Part shown: positions 36,001 through 49,700 of the stretch, one piece after another | Position numbering within the stretch: the first letter of the stretch is position 1 | Layout of the letters: each line of letters begins with the position of its first letter | Source of the DNA: Fremontodendron californicum | Lineage: Eukaryota; Streptophyta; Magnoliopsida; Malvales; Malvaceae | Direction of reading: 5' to 3' | DNA length: 64,000 bases | Assembly: GCA_030761205.1 (NCBI GenBank) | Contig: JAULJL010000004.1 | Location: forward strand, 24,897,172 to 24,961,171 | Translations under genes and position numbers: made by a program | The notes under the pieces: generated by a model | The model's input: the letters and a program-made list of their open reading frames with translations, nothing else | What the model was told of the DNA's origin: nothing | The model's database searches: none

Positions 36001-39000
36001 AGCTTAAAATATATAATTAAAATGTTTTTTGTTGCCCAATATGCATGATTTCCTTATGGTCCCATATCTGTTATTGAATACTCAAATATTGAGAATTAAA
36101 AAGTTTGATACTATCCCTTCTTACTAGTAAAGGTACATTTAATGAAAAAAGTTAAAATTAAAGAAATTAAAGAGAACTTCAATCAGGCAGACTTTTTTAC
36201 ACCTATTGCCTTACAAAAAAGAGCGCTTAGGCGCACCAGGCGTGCGCCTGATCAAATGTGCCTCGCCCAAAAAGGTCTGAGGCGCTTTTGTCATCTAACG
36301 CCAAGGCTTTGGTATTTTTAAAAAGGATTAAAAATGCAGCGACCACCTAAAATACATGCAACTATGATAAAAATGCTCATCAAAAATAAAAAATATAGTG
36401 ACATTACCAATCTTATTGCAACACCGCCCCGTTTTTTCTCCGAGTTGAATGGGAATACATGAACAATTGAAGATCCTGACCTAACAGCGTCAAAATTCAT
36501 ACCAAGCTACAAAGATTCAAAGACTAAACATTAATATTAAAATTACAAATAAGCAACGACAAGAAGATAATGAGAGGTTAGATATGTAACCTTGATTGCC
36601 CAATTTAGAATTGCTTTTTCTGTTGGTGATCCAGAAACCTCTACATCTCCACCTTCCTAAAGAAACCAGCAACAAGCCTTCTATAAAGACCGCTTAATAC
36701 CTATGATTCAGAAAAAAGTACGAGTCATTGAGACATACCTCTGGGGTAAAGACGCTGCCATTCGCGTTCACTGCAACGCCTTCAATAAGTACTGAGGTTA
36801 GTGTATCAGGTAACTCTGAGCTGCTGTCTGGACGATCAATTTTTCTCCCACCAACATAAGCTTCAACCACTGTCATCTGTACAGAAAACACACTCTGATT
36901 ACATAAATAGACATATATAGAAAGAGATAGAGAGAGGTGCTATTGTGGCCCTTCCCCTATCTATCTATCCCAGCCCATGCCACCTCTGATATCTGTCTCT
37001 TTAGCAATCATTTAGATTTTTGGCTTAGACTTCTATAATTAATTTCTTTATGTTGTAAATTTCTAAATACTCCTTTCACTTCAAACACAAAACCCAGCAA
37101 ATGAAGCTAGTTTATTATTATATGTTTTATTTTTATAGATATATCAATTATTACTAGGGGAGTGAATTTGGTGCTGTCCTGGAATTAAAATATACTCAAT
37201 AACTTGATTGATCTTATTGTCAAAAGCTTAATCATTGTACTTACAAGAGTTGATCAGAAAGTATAAATTACAAATTATAAGAACTAATTTGTGAATTTAA
37301 GTGATTTGACACCACAATAAGTGAAACGATTGTTATTTAAAGTTAGGAACAAAAAATTGTCTAAAAGTGCAATTTGATAACTAATAGTTTAAAAGGTTCT
37401 AAACTTGAATCTTTCAAAATCGTAAATTTACTTGAATGTTTCTACTACAGCTGAAGTTAATTTTGTTAATTGACTTCCAAATTTAATTGCTTCCAGTAAC
37501 CAAAAGAAACATTTTATATCATGATGTTAAGAAATCAATATAATATTTGTATTACTTATCCTTCCATCATTATTCTATTTTTCTGATTTTGACAAATAAT
37601 TGATATTTCCTCCCAGCATTATCTTCCCACTGCATTTTATCAGCGATGCTAGAAAACTAACTAGAGAGCACTATTTTTTTTTCACACTACATCAATCAGC
37701 AATTAGGTTTAGAGTCCTATACATTGACATCAATTTATACATATTACTATTAATATATATAGAAGCACTTTTTCATTAAAACAGCTGTAAATATTCAAAA
37801 GAATGTTGTTCTCATATTCTTCAAGTAGTTCAACTAGAAAATAGATGAAGAGAAAGCCCTCCCTGTCTGAAGTAAAACACATCATAACTTGCCTGATTCA
37901 AAGTCAAGGTTCCAGTCTTGTCACTGCAAATTGTTGTGGCAGAACCCATGGTCTCACAAGCAGAAAGCCTGCGCACCTGCATTTCAACTTCTATTAAGCT
38001 GCATGAAACACATCTGTTCCCAAGAAACAATTTTACATCAATGTCTAAAAGATGGGGAAAAAAATTCATCATACATACCAAAGCTTTATCTGCCATCATT
38101 TTCTTCATCGAGTAAGCAAGGCTGCATCATAATCAAATATCACAACTATTATATGAAAAAAGCAACAAGTGAAGAGAAGAATCAAAATTATGCACATGAC
38201 CAAATTAAAATTTTTGGAACATATTATTTGCATGCACAATTATACGTCATAAGCTGCAGCATCTGCCAGATGAGATGCAAAAAGAGAGATTTGGCACTCA
38301 AACAAAAGAGTGCCATCATGAGCATTACAACAATCAGCTTTAACTAAAACAACTAAAAGAAAACTAAGGAGACAGGTTAACATGGGAGAAAAAACAAGGA
38401 TGACAAAAATGTGGCCTCTAAATAAGGTACAACTGAAAAAATTCAACCCAATATCAACACATGCAGTAAAAACACTACAACTAGAGAGAAAAACAGCCTT
38501 TCTGGAAATTCCAATACTTTTACACAGAGAGCAAACTTACGTTAAGGTAACAGCTAAAGGAAGCCCTTCAGGCACCGCAACCACCACAATAGTAACCTAC
38601 ATCTTTCAATATTAGTCATACATACAAAAACAAACATCCCCTTAAGTGTGCACATACAGACAAGTATTTGGACAAAGGGTGATAAACAAGCACATACTGC
38701 AACAGTGACAATCTTAATGGCATCATCTACGGCATCGCCCACACTAGTCTTGCCTGCAACAAACTGCTTTCTTCCACTTGGGTCTTTGGTATGGCCAGTG
38801 AAGTACCTGAGTGACTCCAAAATTTTATGATCAGATCAAACAGCGAAGGGGACAGAAAAACGGAGAGTAGGAGAGACAGAAGAGATTGTCATTAAGCAAA
38901 ATCTGAATTACCTAGCTAAAAGGACAACCAAGACAGCAAAAGCTACACTGAGTCCAACAAAACCGATGAAAGTCGCAACCCCATTCAAACGCACCTATAA

Positions 39001-42000
39001 AATTAATTTGAGGTAAACATAAAAAGTAAAGCCTAAAATTTCACCAATTACTGTCAAGGGGGAACAGAAACCTGCAAGGGTGTTTCTTCACCAGTGTCTT
39101 CTGAAAGATTAGCCATGAGCAAACCCCATTCAGTATTAATCCCGACCCCTGTTACCTGGGAATTAAACAAAGATGATACTTATTGGAGTTATAAACAGAT
39201 ACAAGGGTTCATCACATACTTCAGTTTATCAGAAAGAAGGTTTTAATGCAAAGTTGCAGATGGAACAGTAATAGTCTACAAGTCATCAATGTTAATAGTT
39301 AAATATAGGACAGTGGAGTAAGTTCATCTGCATGAAATATAAATCTGTTTCAAAGGAAGACGGTGAAAACTGCAGCCCATGTACAAGAAATTCACGAATA
39401 CAGTTAGTTTTCAGAAACAGCAGAATTTATGATATTAGTTTAATAACTTTAAGACCCAGTGTTTAAAGTGTATACTAAGAACTTGAACACAATATAATAA
39501 TATGAAGTGAAGGTGCAGGGATAAATTTTACCAGCATAGTGCCACTTCCATCTGCCACTTTGCAGCCAGACATTAAAAAAGGTTTATTGGTATCCTTGTG
39601 AACCTGCAATAAGATGTGATAGCAATTTTGAAGTATGCAAAAGGGCGAGAATTCCATTGAATAGCACTGTGGGTCGGAAGGCTTACAATATCACTCTCTC
39701 CAGTCATGCTAGATTCATCTATTGCAAGCGAGTGACCAGAGATTAAAATTCCATCGGCGGGGATCTAAAGAGCAAATTTAGAATATCCAGTAAAATACTG
39801 CATTAAATATATAATAGAGTAAGAATGCATGAGATAAAGAAACATACCTGATCACCGATGTTGAGGGGTACAACATCACCAACAACAATATCATATATTG
39901 AAATTTCTACTCTTCTACCACCTCTAACAACCTGCCATGTTGCATTCAAACATAAATTCCAAAAGATTATTGTTTATAATCATATCAACTGCTAACAGTG
40001 GATACCTACCTCCAAATGTATGTTTCTCTTCTCCTCATCTAGTTTTTGGAACTGAAGAGATTGTTTATAGTCACTGATAGCTGTAGATTTAGAAACTCAC
40101 AATAATAAGAAACAAAAAGGAAAAACTTACAGAGGTTCTACTTCTGCATTAATGGCTTGATGCTCAACCAAACCATATTTAAGACATAGTGAAGAAGGAT
40201 TCAAAAACAAAATGTAGTTTATGAAACCATAAATGCTTCAAAACAGAATTTTTGTTTACCCCATTTTTCTTAACCCTCTATATAAAATAATGCTCACTGC
40301 AATTGCTGTGCACTTTTACTTATGATATGGACCACTATGTTACATGGAATCGGGTACCGATATCTGATACAGGCATGTATCTAAGTGTCCGACTCTCCTT
40401 TCATCCAAAATTTTGGACTTGTGGAGTCGGCTAAAAAGTGTCTGGAAATAGGATACGGCTTAACTAAAAATATCAAAAACATAAATAATATAATTTCTTG
40501 TATAAATAAAATTTATTTTCTATTTTCCCCTTACCAAAATACTAATAAAAAAAATTCTTTAAATAACATTAGATACTTAAATTAACTTTAAACATTTAAA
40601 ATATTTTTGTTTTAGTACCCTTAAAACGGTTAAACCCATAAACTGAAGTTGGCCTTCATACATCAAGCAAAAACTAAAGATATAAAAAGAACCAAATACA
40701 ATCCTTTTAGCTTTTTTGGGCTAGGTTAAGATTAGTTGTTTAATTAAGGTAATGATTGTAGGACTAAAAATTTGAAGCCCAATTACAACAAAAGAAAACC
40801 CACTCTATCATATATTCCACCTATTCTTCTCCATTTTGCCAGCAATCGTTACTCATATCTCTCTGTCTCTTTAAAATAGAGAGTTTCCATTTTCCATTTT
40901 TTGTCCTAAGCTTTCCATGTCGCCAAAGCGGAGAAGCCCATTTTACATCAACATTCAACAACAATACGCGACAACAAGATTAGCCTAGCAATCTTCCTTC
41001 ATGTGACCTTCTCTTCCTTAGCTCTATTATTATTCTTTGTGCGAAGAAGAGTCAATATTTGCAGAGGAAAGTAGGACACATATCTAGTGTCGGTACCAGT
41101 GTCGTGTTTTGTCGACACGGGTATGGTAACCTAAAGTTTCGAGTCGATGCAACAGAGATGGACCATCAAATGCACTTGACAACTAAGATTAGTGAGGAAG
41201 GAATAGCATTTATGGCAACTGTTAGTTGCTATATGGTTATTCCTTATGGCATCATTATCATTGTCATGTCCCAAAGGGGACATACCAACTTTTCAAAAGC
41301 TAAACTCCAATTTGGAGATCTCAGGTTGGAATCCTGGAGTATGGGATGGGACTTATGAGGTGGGAGAGGGCTACCTCCCACTATGTGGCTCAAAATCACG
41401 TACCAAAAATAGAAACCATTATAACTATGTAACAAAGAAATGATGGAGATTGGAGTTTATTGGACAAGATATTACCTCTTGTGCATGGTCAAAGCCTATT
41501 CCACAAAGTTAAAAACAAATAAAGGGATAAATAGCATAAAACCAGGATTGGTGAGAATGGGAAAATCTTATGGCCATGCACTTTAGGCATAGTACAGTTG
41601 CTAGGTACACCTATTCTTTTCCCTTCTAATAAAAATACAACTAGGAATGCCTTTCACCCTCTTATTAAGTCTATTTACATAGAGTAGCTGCCAAGCCCAA
41701 CACCAATGTGCCTTGCTGCTGCTATGACCAACACTGCGCAAAATCACAGATGTACATTAATCCAAAAGGTTTTCAATACTTTCTTATTGAAGAGAGCATT
41801 GCAGTCTACTTTCAGGACTTGGTAGAGTTATGTTCTAGGTGGCACTTGGCTTGAGCACAAGTAGGTTCTATGAACTTTAAGCAACTTGCTTATGTGCATG
41901 ACGAGATAGTCACAAACAAGAGTTACTAGATGGCTTGTTTGCTTAATGGGACACTATGTTGTGCTTTACTTAAGAAACACAAAGGGCTATGCTTTAAGAT

Positions 42001-45000
42001 AGCACTAGTCCATTGTGCCTAAAACCATGTTCAATTTAGGCCAAAGCATTTCATCCCTATGAGTTACCTTGTGGGTGGCAGCATTTATGCAAGTAAGTTG
42101 TTGCCACAATGGTGTGTACGGGTTCTTTAATTGAATGGGCGTAGCCAGGGATTCTGCTATAACACTTTGGGTTTTGAGCATCCTCATTATAGCCAACAAT
42201 GTAGGCTGCTATCTGGGATAAGAAGTTCCTATATTACTGATGCTTCGCTGGTGATGGTCTAGCACAAAAGCGACACCATTACAATTTTAACCTTAAGACC
42301 ATCACCATTGCAGTCTAAGTTTTAACCTTATGAGTTAAGACCATCAGGCATGCTCACGAGCGCAATGTTGTTCATCTCACAACCTAAGATGCTATGGTGA
42401 GATTTTGCACTAGCTTTAACTCAAGAGTACCTTGGACCATTTCTAGAGTTACTCATGTGCTGCTAACATATGGCTCACTTGCTGTTTTGGCTTGGCAGTA
42501 GGGGGGTGATCTCCCGTGGTTTTCATTACATTGTTGTGTATCTTATGGGTATATTAGGATTAAAAGAGTACTCCAGGCATATGGTGGCCGAAGTGTGTGT
42601 CAGCATAACCAAGTAAGAGAGCTTGAGGGGTTTGTTTGTAACATAGGCATGAAAGGAGGATATTCCAAAAGGATAACAAGAACTTTTCTTGTTGTCCTTG
42701 ACTATGAGTAGCTTTGTCACCACATAGCCACATGGTCTTGGAAAACAAAGTGCAGCCCAAGGGTAGGAGAGCTAACTAAGAATAAGAGGAGCTTCCTCTA
42801 CACCAGTAAAAGTACTAGCCTGACTCACATGTACACCAAGCACTAAAAAGAAAATATTTTTGCTTAGCTACCTACTAAAAATGATTTAAGAATGCATAAA
42901 CGGTCTTATGCCAAATAATGCACAACTAAAAGTTAACTTTGTAATGACATTACTTAAAAGGAAAAATGCAAAATATATCTGCATAAGCATGTTGAGTTTA
43001 TCTATGATAGGTTTATTTTACTGAAATTTCGAAAATTGATTCAATAAATAATTTCCAGCAATGCTTTTAAAAAAAAAGGACAAGTAGAACCAAAAAGAAT
43101 AAAGGAAAAAGTAACAAAAAAAAAGGTGTATATTTTAATGCATTATGCAGAACACTGCAACAACTTTACGCAATTAGTTCAGTACCTGTCACAACAATAA
43201 CAAGCATAACTGCAAATGCTATGCTACCCCCATCATACCAGCCTTCCTTGGGACCCTGTAAATAAAAAATGCAGCATAGGACATGAAAATTGAACATTCT
43301 TATTTAAAAGGCTGCTTATTCGCTTGGAACAAAACAAATGGGCTTGGAGAAAAAAAATTCTACTTCAAAAATATATAGAGGGTGCATATTCGTAAAATAA
43401 TTGTTGGTCACAACCAAGAAATTGATGTAATGCAATACTCCTGCCTTAATAAAAAATTTGCATTTACTTGAATCCTGTACATACTGCAGGGAAAATGTAA
43501 AGGTATGCTTTAAACAATTATATGAATTATGAAAGACTATCATTCACTGGTCATAAATTTCAGCGCTGAGCTCTTGATATAAACAAGTGAGGTCAACCCA
43601 CCAAAAAACAAGTGCCGACCTAAAATTAATAACTAGTTAAGAACATATATTTCAGTCACTGTGAAATTCTAGTTTTAGCAACCAAGTAATACATGACTAG
43701 AGAAAATAACTTGAATCTATAAAGCTACGTGACAATAGACCAGTATTATGAATATCATCCTACTATATGAATTTTTGAAAGAAAAAAAAAAGATGTATCT
43801 TCCATTTGTATTACTTACATATGTAAAGTGTTGCTTTTATTTTCATTAATACAGTAATATCATTAAATTATACTAATAAACAGATTTTTGCATCTTTGGA
43901 AAAAAAGAAAAAACATTATAACCATAACTCACCAAGGTTTGCTCATTAAAATAAAAATATAATGTAATTGACCATACACAGAAAAGCTCACCTCTGTCTT
44001 TATACCCAAAGCCAGAGAAGCTACAGCAGCTACCACCAAAATCATCAAAGTAAGATCTTGGCAAGCTTCCCAAAGAAACCTCTGCGTGCAAGAAAGTAAA
44101 GGTAATGGATCATAAATATTCCATTCACATAACAAAAACAAAAAAAAAAAGTTAGTTTTTTTAGAATTAAGAACAGAATATGAATAGGGAGGGAACCAAG
44201 AAAATAAAGACAGAATAAAGAAAGAAAATCGAAACTGAGATATCTAAAAACTTACCCAAAAACTCCTTGCTTTTCTCCGAGGATATGTGTTTGAACCAAA
44301 TGCATTCCTCCGTTTCAGTAAATCAGTGTCATCTCCATGAATCCCTTTCTCCAAATTTGTTTTTAGCAACTCTGATACCCCATTAACCTGATTTAGAAAC
44401 ATAATAAACATACAAACCTAAAATAAGTGGCAGAATAATACAAAAATATAAATTTTAATCAACAAGTTTTATTTTCACAAACTTACCCCTCCATATTCCT
44501 GCAGAGCATTAAAATTGTGATCCCTAGTCACTGAAGCAAGTTGCTCTGGTCCAATAGCAAAATCACCAATGGGTGTTGGCTGTGGGATTGCTGTTCCTAC
44601 AAATCAAAGCGCCGTGATAAACATCTATATCAAAACGTTGAGCTCTAATAACTGTTGCAGCACAAGACTGGTAAAACAGATGCTACAACATTTAAATACC
44701 ATATTTTTTGACACAAAGTACATGCAAAAAAAAAGTGACATAAAAGAAAACTATAACAACTTAAAGCTCAAGTTGGTCAAAAACCAACTTAATCAATACT
44801 TTGCACATTGCTATTGATTAAAATAGATGCCAGTCCATATGAATGAAGGAGAAAAACAGAGGCATTGACTGGAAGTGTTTTGGGATAAAGTAAGGCTAGG
44901 CCAGCAGCAAAATAATCGCTATGTCAGTAGCGTTTTTGTCCAAAGATTGTTTTCATAAGAGCAGTATTTCTAAGATGTGAAATTTGCAACTATATTATCA

Positions 45001-46654
45001 TTTCATTTATCAATTCTTCAACCTTTCTTCGATAGGCATCGCACCCTCACCTCAGGTCATAATTACGCAATTGGCCCAGTTAGAGTTCTGACTATAGCTG
45101 CAACCTATCTCATATTGGGGAGAAGTGTACCGCCCTCGATCAAACTAGAATATCATAAGAGAAGAAAGATCGTAGCGTAGAAAAGAAAGAACGTTTTGAT
45201 TCGATTGAACACCTACTATCTCAAATTAACTACCTAATTCAACTCCATCACATCTCTATAGATACAAGAAGTACCCAATACGTAATAAGATAGAGACAGA
45301 AGGATGCCAAAATAAAACCAGCAAGAAAAGATGCAAAGACTGAACAACACTTCATATTTATTTGGTTTTGGATGTCCAAAAAGGAAAATAGCAAAGTGTC
45401 AACAAATGATTTTTATAGAAACAGAACTAGATAGGCATAAAATACTCATTGCTAACCAAAGTCATTAGCATGTCTTGTGTCATCGTAGGCTTAGGGGGGC
45501 AAGGTAGATGACATAGCTATGTAACGGTATGAGGGGAAAGTCTTGAGTTGTCATTTCATTCTGTGGTGTACTTTGAAACATTACCTAGGTCATATCTATT
45601 TTGTGAAAAATATAGGTTTTTTATTTCGTAAGTGCATTTTTTTATTTCGTAAGTGCATTTCTTAATAAACATACACGTATATAGTTATTTTAAAAATCAA
45701 TTATTTCTACGAGTGTAGAAAGAAAGCAATCAACAATAGTTTTTAAGTAGTGCCCTTTGGTACATCTAAAAATTTTTACATCAATTTTAGAAGCAGTTTT
45801 TTATTTGTGCCCTAAACCAATGAATTGGGTTTGCCGACTAAACCAAAGAATATTAAGGGAAATATTGCGAATGAAGTACATGTGAAGCGGTCCAACACAG
45901 CAATTAATGAGCTAGAAGCTAGTTAACACACAATATCAACAGAAGAGTTAACATATGCCCCTATATTAAGCTAATTAGCCATTATTATATATTTCCTTGA
46001 ACTTTTTGGCTGAGGTTCTTTTTTTTTTTTGGGACCAAATCTCTCTTTTCTCGGTCAAATCCTCTCTCTTTCCCTTTCTCCCTTCACTAGTTCTTCCATG
46101 CCTCTTTTTTCCTTCTTTTCTCAGTTATTCTGATCTCCCTTTGATTCTCTTTCGCCCAGAAATCTGGATTCCTAATTCTGGTAATTCAGATCATGAACAC
46201 AGGTGATCCAAGACACAAGAGAACCACAATCTAGGGCATGCTTATGTCATGATTCTAGGGGTAGCAGCAATCATGATGACTATGGGCCTACCTATAAACA
46301 CACATGATTCTAGGGGGGTAGAAGCGATCATGATTACTATGTGCCTACCTATAAAACACAGAAAGAATGAAAACAAGATCTAAAGATAAAAACAGCAAAA
46401 GAAGCTTTACAGACTCAATCCTATTTTTAATCCAGTTGGGAAAAAAATCTATGGATAAATGATATAATGCACAAAAACTGCATAGATACTAAGATTGGAC
46501 AGGCCATAATAAATACTTGGTTGCAGTGTTGTCAAAAGTGCAAGGCGCACTTGGTGTTAAAACTATTATATTGCCTGAGGCACAAAGAGCAAAAAAAGTG
46601 CTTGCCCAAGTAAAATAAGACGCAATATGTATATGCATGTGTTTTTGTGTGTGC

Positions 46655-46704
<50 letters not shown>

Positions 46705-49700
46705 AGCTTGAGATATATAATTATGATAAGAGTGGTCCAATTTATCCTACAAAACATGCAAAAAAAAATTTCTTTGGCAATATTTATGATTTCCTTATGG
46801 TAAAATGTTTATTGTTGAATACTCAAACATTGAGAAGTAAAGAGTTTGACATTATCCCTTTTTTACTATTAAAGGTAAAGTTAATGAAAAAAATTAAAGT
46901 TAGAGAAATTAAGGAAAACTTCAATCAAGCGAGCTTTTTTTGCACCTACCGCCTTATAAAAAACCATATCTAGGCACAACCGGCATGCGCCTGATCAAAT
47001 ATGCCTTGCCCTAAAGGATTTGAGGCGCTTTTGTTGTCTAGTGCGCCTAGACGCACACCTTAACAACACTGCTTGGTTGATCAACATTTGAATCCAAATC
47101 TTGAGAATAAAATTAACAATAACTAATATAATGAGAAATATTTGATACCTCCAAAGAAAAACCCAAAAGGGAAAAAAATCTAGAACAAATAGCTAAACAA
47201 GTTCAAAAAAAGTCATGCAGATCGAGAATACAACAGAGATAAAGCAAGGTAGTAAAGAAAAATGACAACATATAGCCAAGCCTTAACTGGATGAACCTGC
47301 CAAACACATGGCCAAGATGCAAAAAAAGGAATATCAAACCAAAGCTATAAAACATAAGCATTATCCTTAAAATCATTCTACAAAGCTGAGCATAAGATAA
47401 GCAGAATAAGTTACCATTTATTCGTTCCCCAGCTTGTTTGAAAAGATATGCAGCCTAACATAACCAAAAACAGAAAATTAGAGGAAAAACATACAACCTC
47501 AATCCCATAAAAGAATACTAAAATCAAGGATAACGTACTCGTATTGCTTGCGCATGTGCTCTGATCTTTCTTAAAATCTGTTTCTTCTCTTCTTCCTTTT
47601 TCAAGTCCAAGGTGTATCTAAATCGACGAGAAGCATTAAGCACTAGTGCAGCTTGCTACAAAAGACAATTTATTAAGTGAATACTGTTCAGTATCTATGA
47701 GAATTATCACCTGCTCAGTAGTAAGGAAAATAAGAGAAACCCAAATATAGAGAGAGAAGAGTAAAACAAAAAAAACACGACGTCCACAACAAATAACAGG
47801 AAAAGCAACTAGGCTCAAACCACCAAGTCCCGCTGGCCACTAGCAACTAGGAGAGTTCAACCACAAGAAATATAGTTTTCAAATAAATACTATTTTATGC
47901 GACAGAATTATTCTTATCCAAAAGCATGTGGTTCATAGAATTTTCCTAAAAGAGAAAAAAAAAAGTAAAAACAACATAATAAATAAACCTCAACATTATT
48001 CTAAAAGGATTGAGAAAAAAATTTGAGAGCAGCTAAATCTATTTGACAAAGCAAGCATACAATTCAGAAGTCCAAACAATCAACACAAGGCAAAATTCAA
48101 GCACACAAAACATCAAAATCAGAAGCAAAGGAGTGCAAACCTCAAAATCAGAAAGCAAGGGAATTGCAAGCCTTCAATAATGCCAAAGAATGTAAACAAT
48201 AAAACTTATATCAGAATGAGATGCAAAATAGCAGTCAATTAAGTTTGCTGGTGCAGGATTATGCCAGCTAGGATATGACATTGAGTGATTGTTTTGACAA
48301 AGCTGTAAGTTCATTTAGGTGTTGTTAGGGGTCCCGCGGAAAAGTAAGTGTTGTGCGGTGAGGAGGGGAGGGGAGGGGAGGTAGGGATACCGCACTGCCC
48401 CGTGGTGCCAAGCGCACTATTAGTTGCTAGAGGGTGTTTATTTGATTTATTTATTTGAAGCTAGAGTATTTTAGGGAGGGTCTCTCAATTGTTAGGTCCC
48501 ATTTACTTTTGGAAAATATTTTCCAATATCAGTCTCCACTTTTTCTCTACATATAATCAACGGAATAAGGTATTTGACAACCCCTGTTTTTTAGTTCTAA
48601 GAAAAATCGAAAAACAATCTAAAAAAGTCTAGTTGTTTAAAAAATTAGAAAAACATGGGTTTCCGAATTTCATTATTTACCCTATTTTATTGATTTTATG
48701 TAGGGGAAAAGTGGAGATGGAAAATGGAAAACATATTCCAAAACTACGTGAACTAAGAGTCCAAAGCTTTCTTGGTTGAAAATCTTTGCTATTGCTGCTT
48801 GTTTCTACATTTATTTTTAAAAATAAAATCTATTTTTGCACAACTATCTCACTTCCATCCTAAGCTTACTCATCAGGGTAACGTTTTAGCTTTCATTTTT
48901 ACTACATTTTGCTTCAAGAGGCCAAAAAACTAAATGGGCGTCTGAACACAAAAGTAAAGAATATTCTAAAAATTGAACAAAATACAAAATTTTAGAAAGA
49001 TTAGTGTTGAATTTCAATCATTTGTCCATTTCTAATCAATCATAATGCTTTCTATCATTTCCTTTTTCTTTTTTTAAACTGTTTGATAAGCAAAAAAACA
49101 AAATCTAAACAGCAATTACATTAAAACCTCGATAAATGAATGTTCGATAAATTAATAATCTCGTTTAATTAATAAAATCTCGCAGTCTCGACTCGAGCCA
49201 ATGTATTAAAATAATAACCTCGCTAAATGCATAAGATAATAATTTTTTTATAATTCTTTTAAGGCCCAACAAATATATAAACTAATAATTCCTAAAAATA
49301 TTTTTAAAATACATAAAAATTCATATAATACTATAAGTAAATTTTCACTTAATAACTTTTACCTTCTCATTTAAAGTCTTTCTCAAAATATGCATTTAAA
49401 GTTGTTTTTTTCTTTATACCTAAACCAAACTAAACCTTATCATTAATTTTTGCAATACACACACCACATTGACATTCAGTACATTCTTTTCATATTGTAG
49501 CAAGTAATTTTCTATGTAAATATTTTTTGTTGACTCTATCTAGTGTTTTTCATTTATAAGTCATTCATGTATCTTAGTAAGAGAAAATAATAATATACAT
49601 GTATAAAAAGATTGAAAACATAAATTTTTTTATAAATTAATAATAATTTATTCATTTATCAATAATTTAACCTCTTGAAAATAATATTTTTTCTAAGTCT

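Noticed and set aside
46645..46705. Coding potential in the (TA)n tract
   Set aside because: The Ile/Tyr repeat peptides on both strands are translations of a dinucleotide microsatellite.
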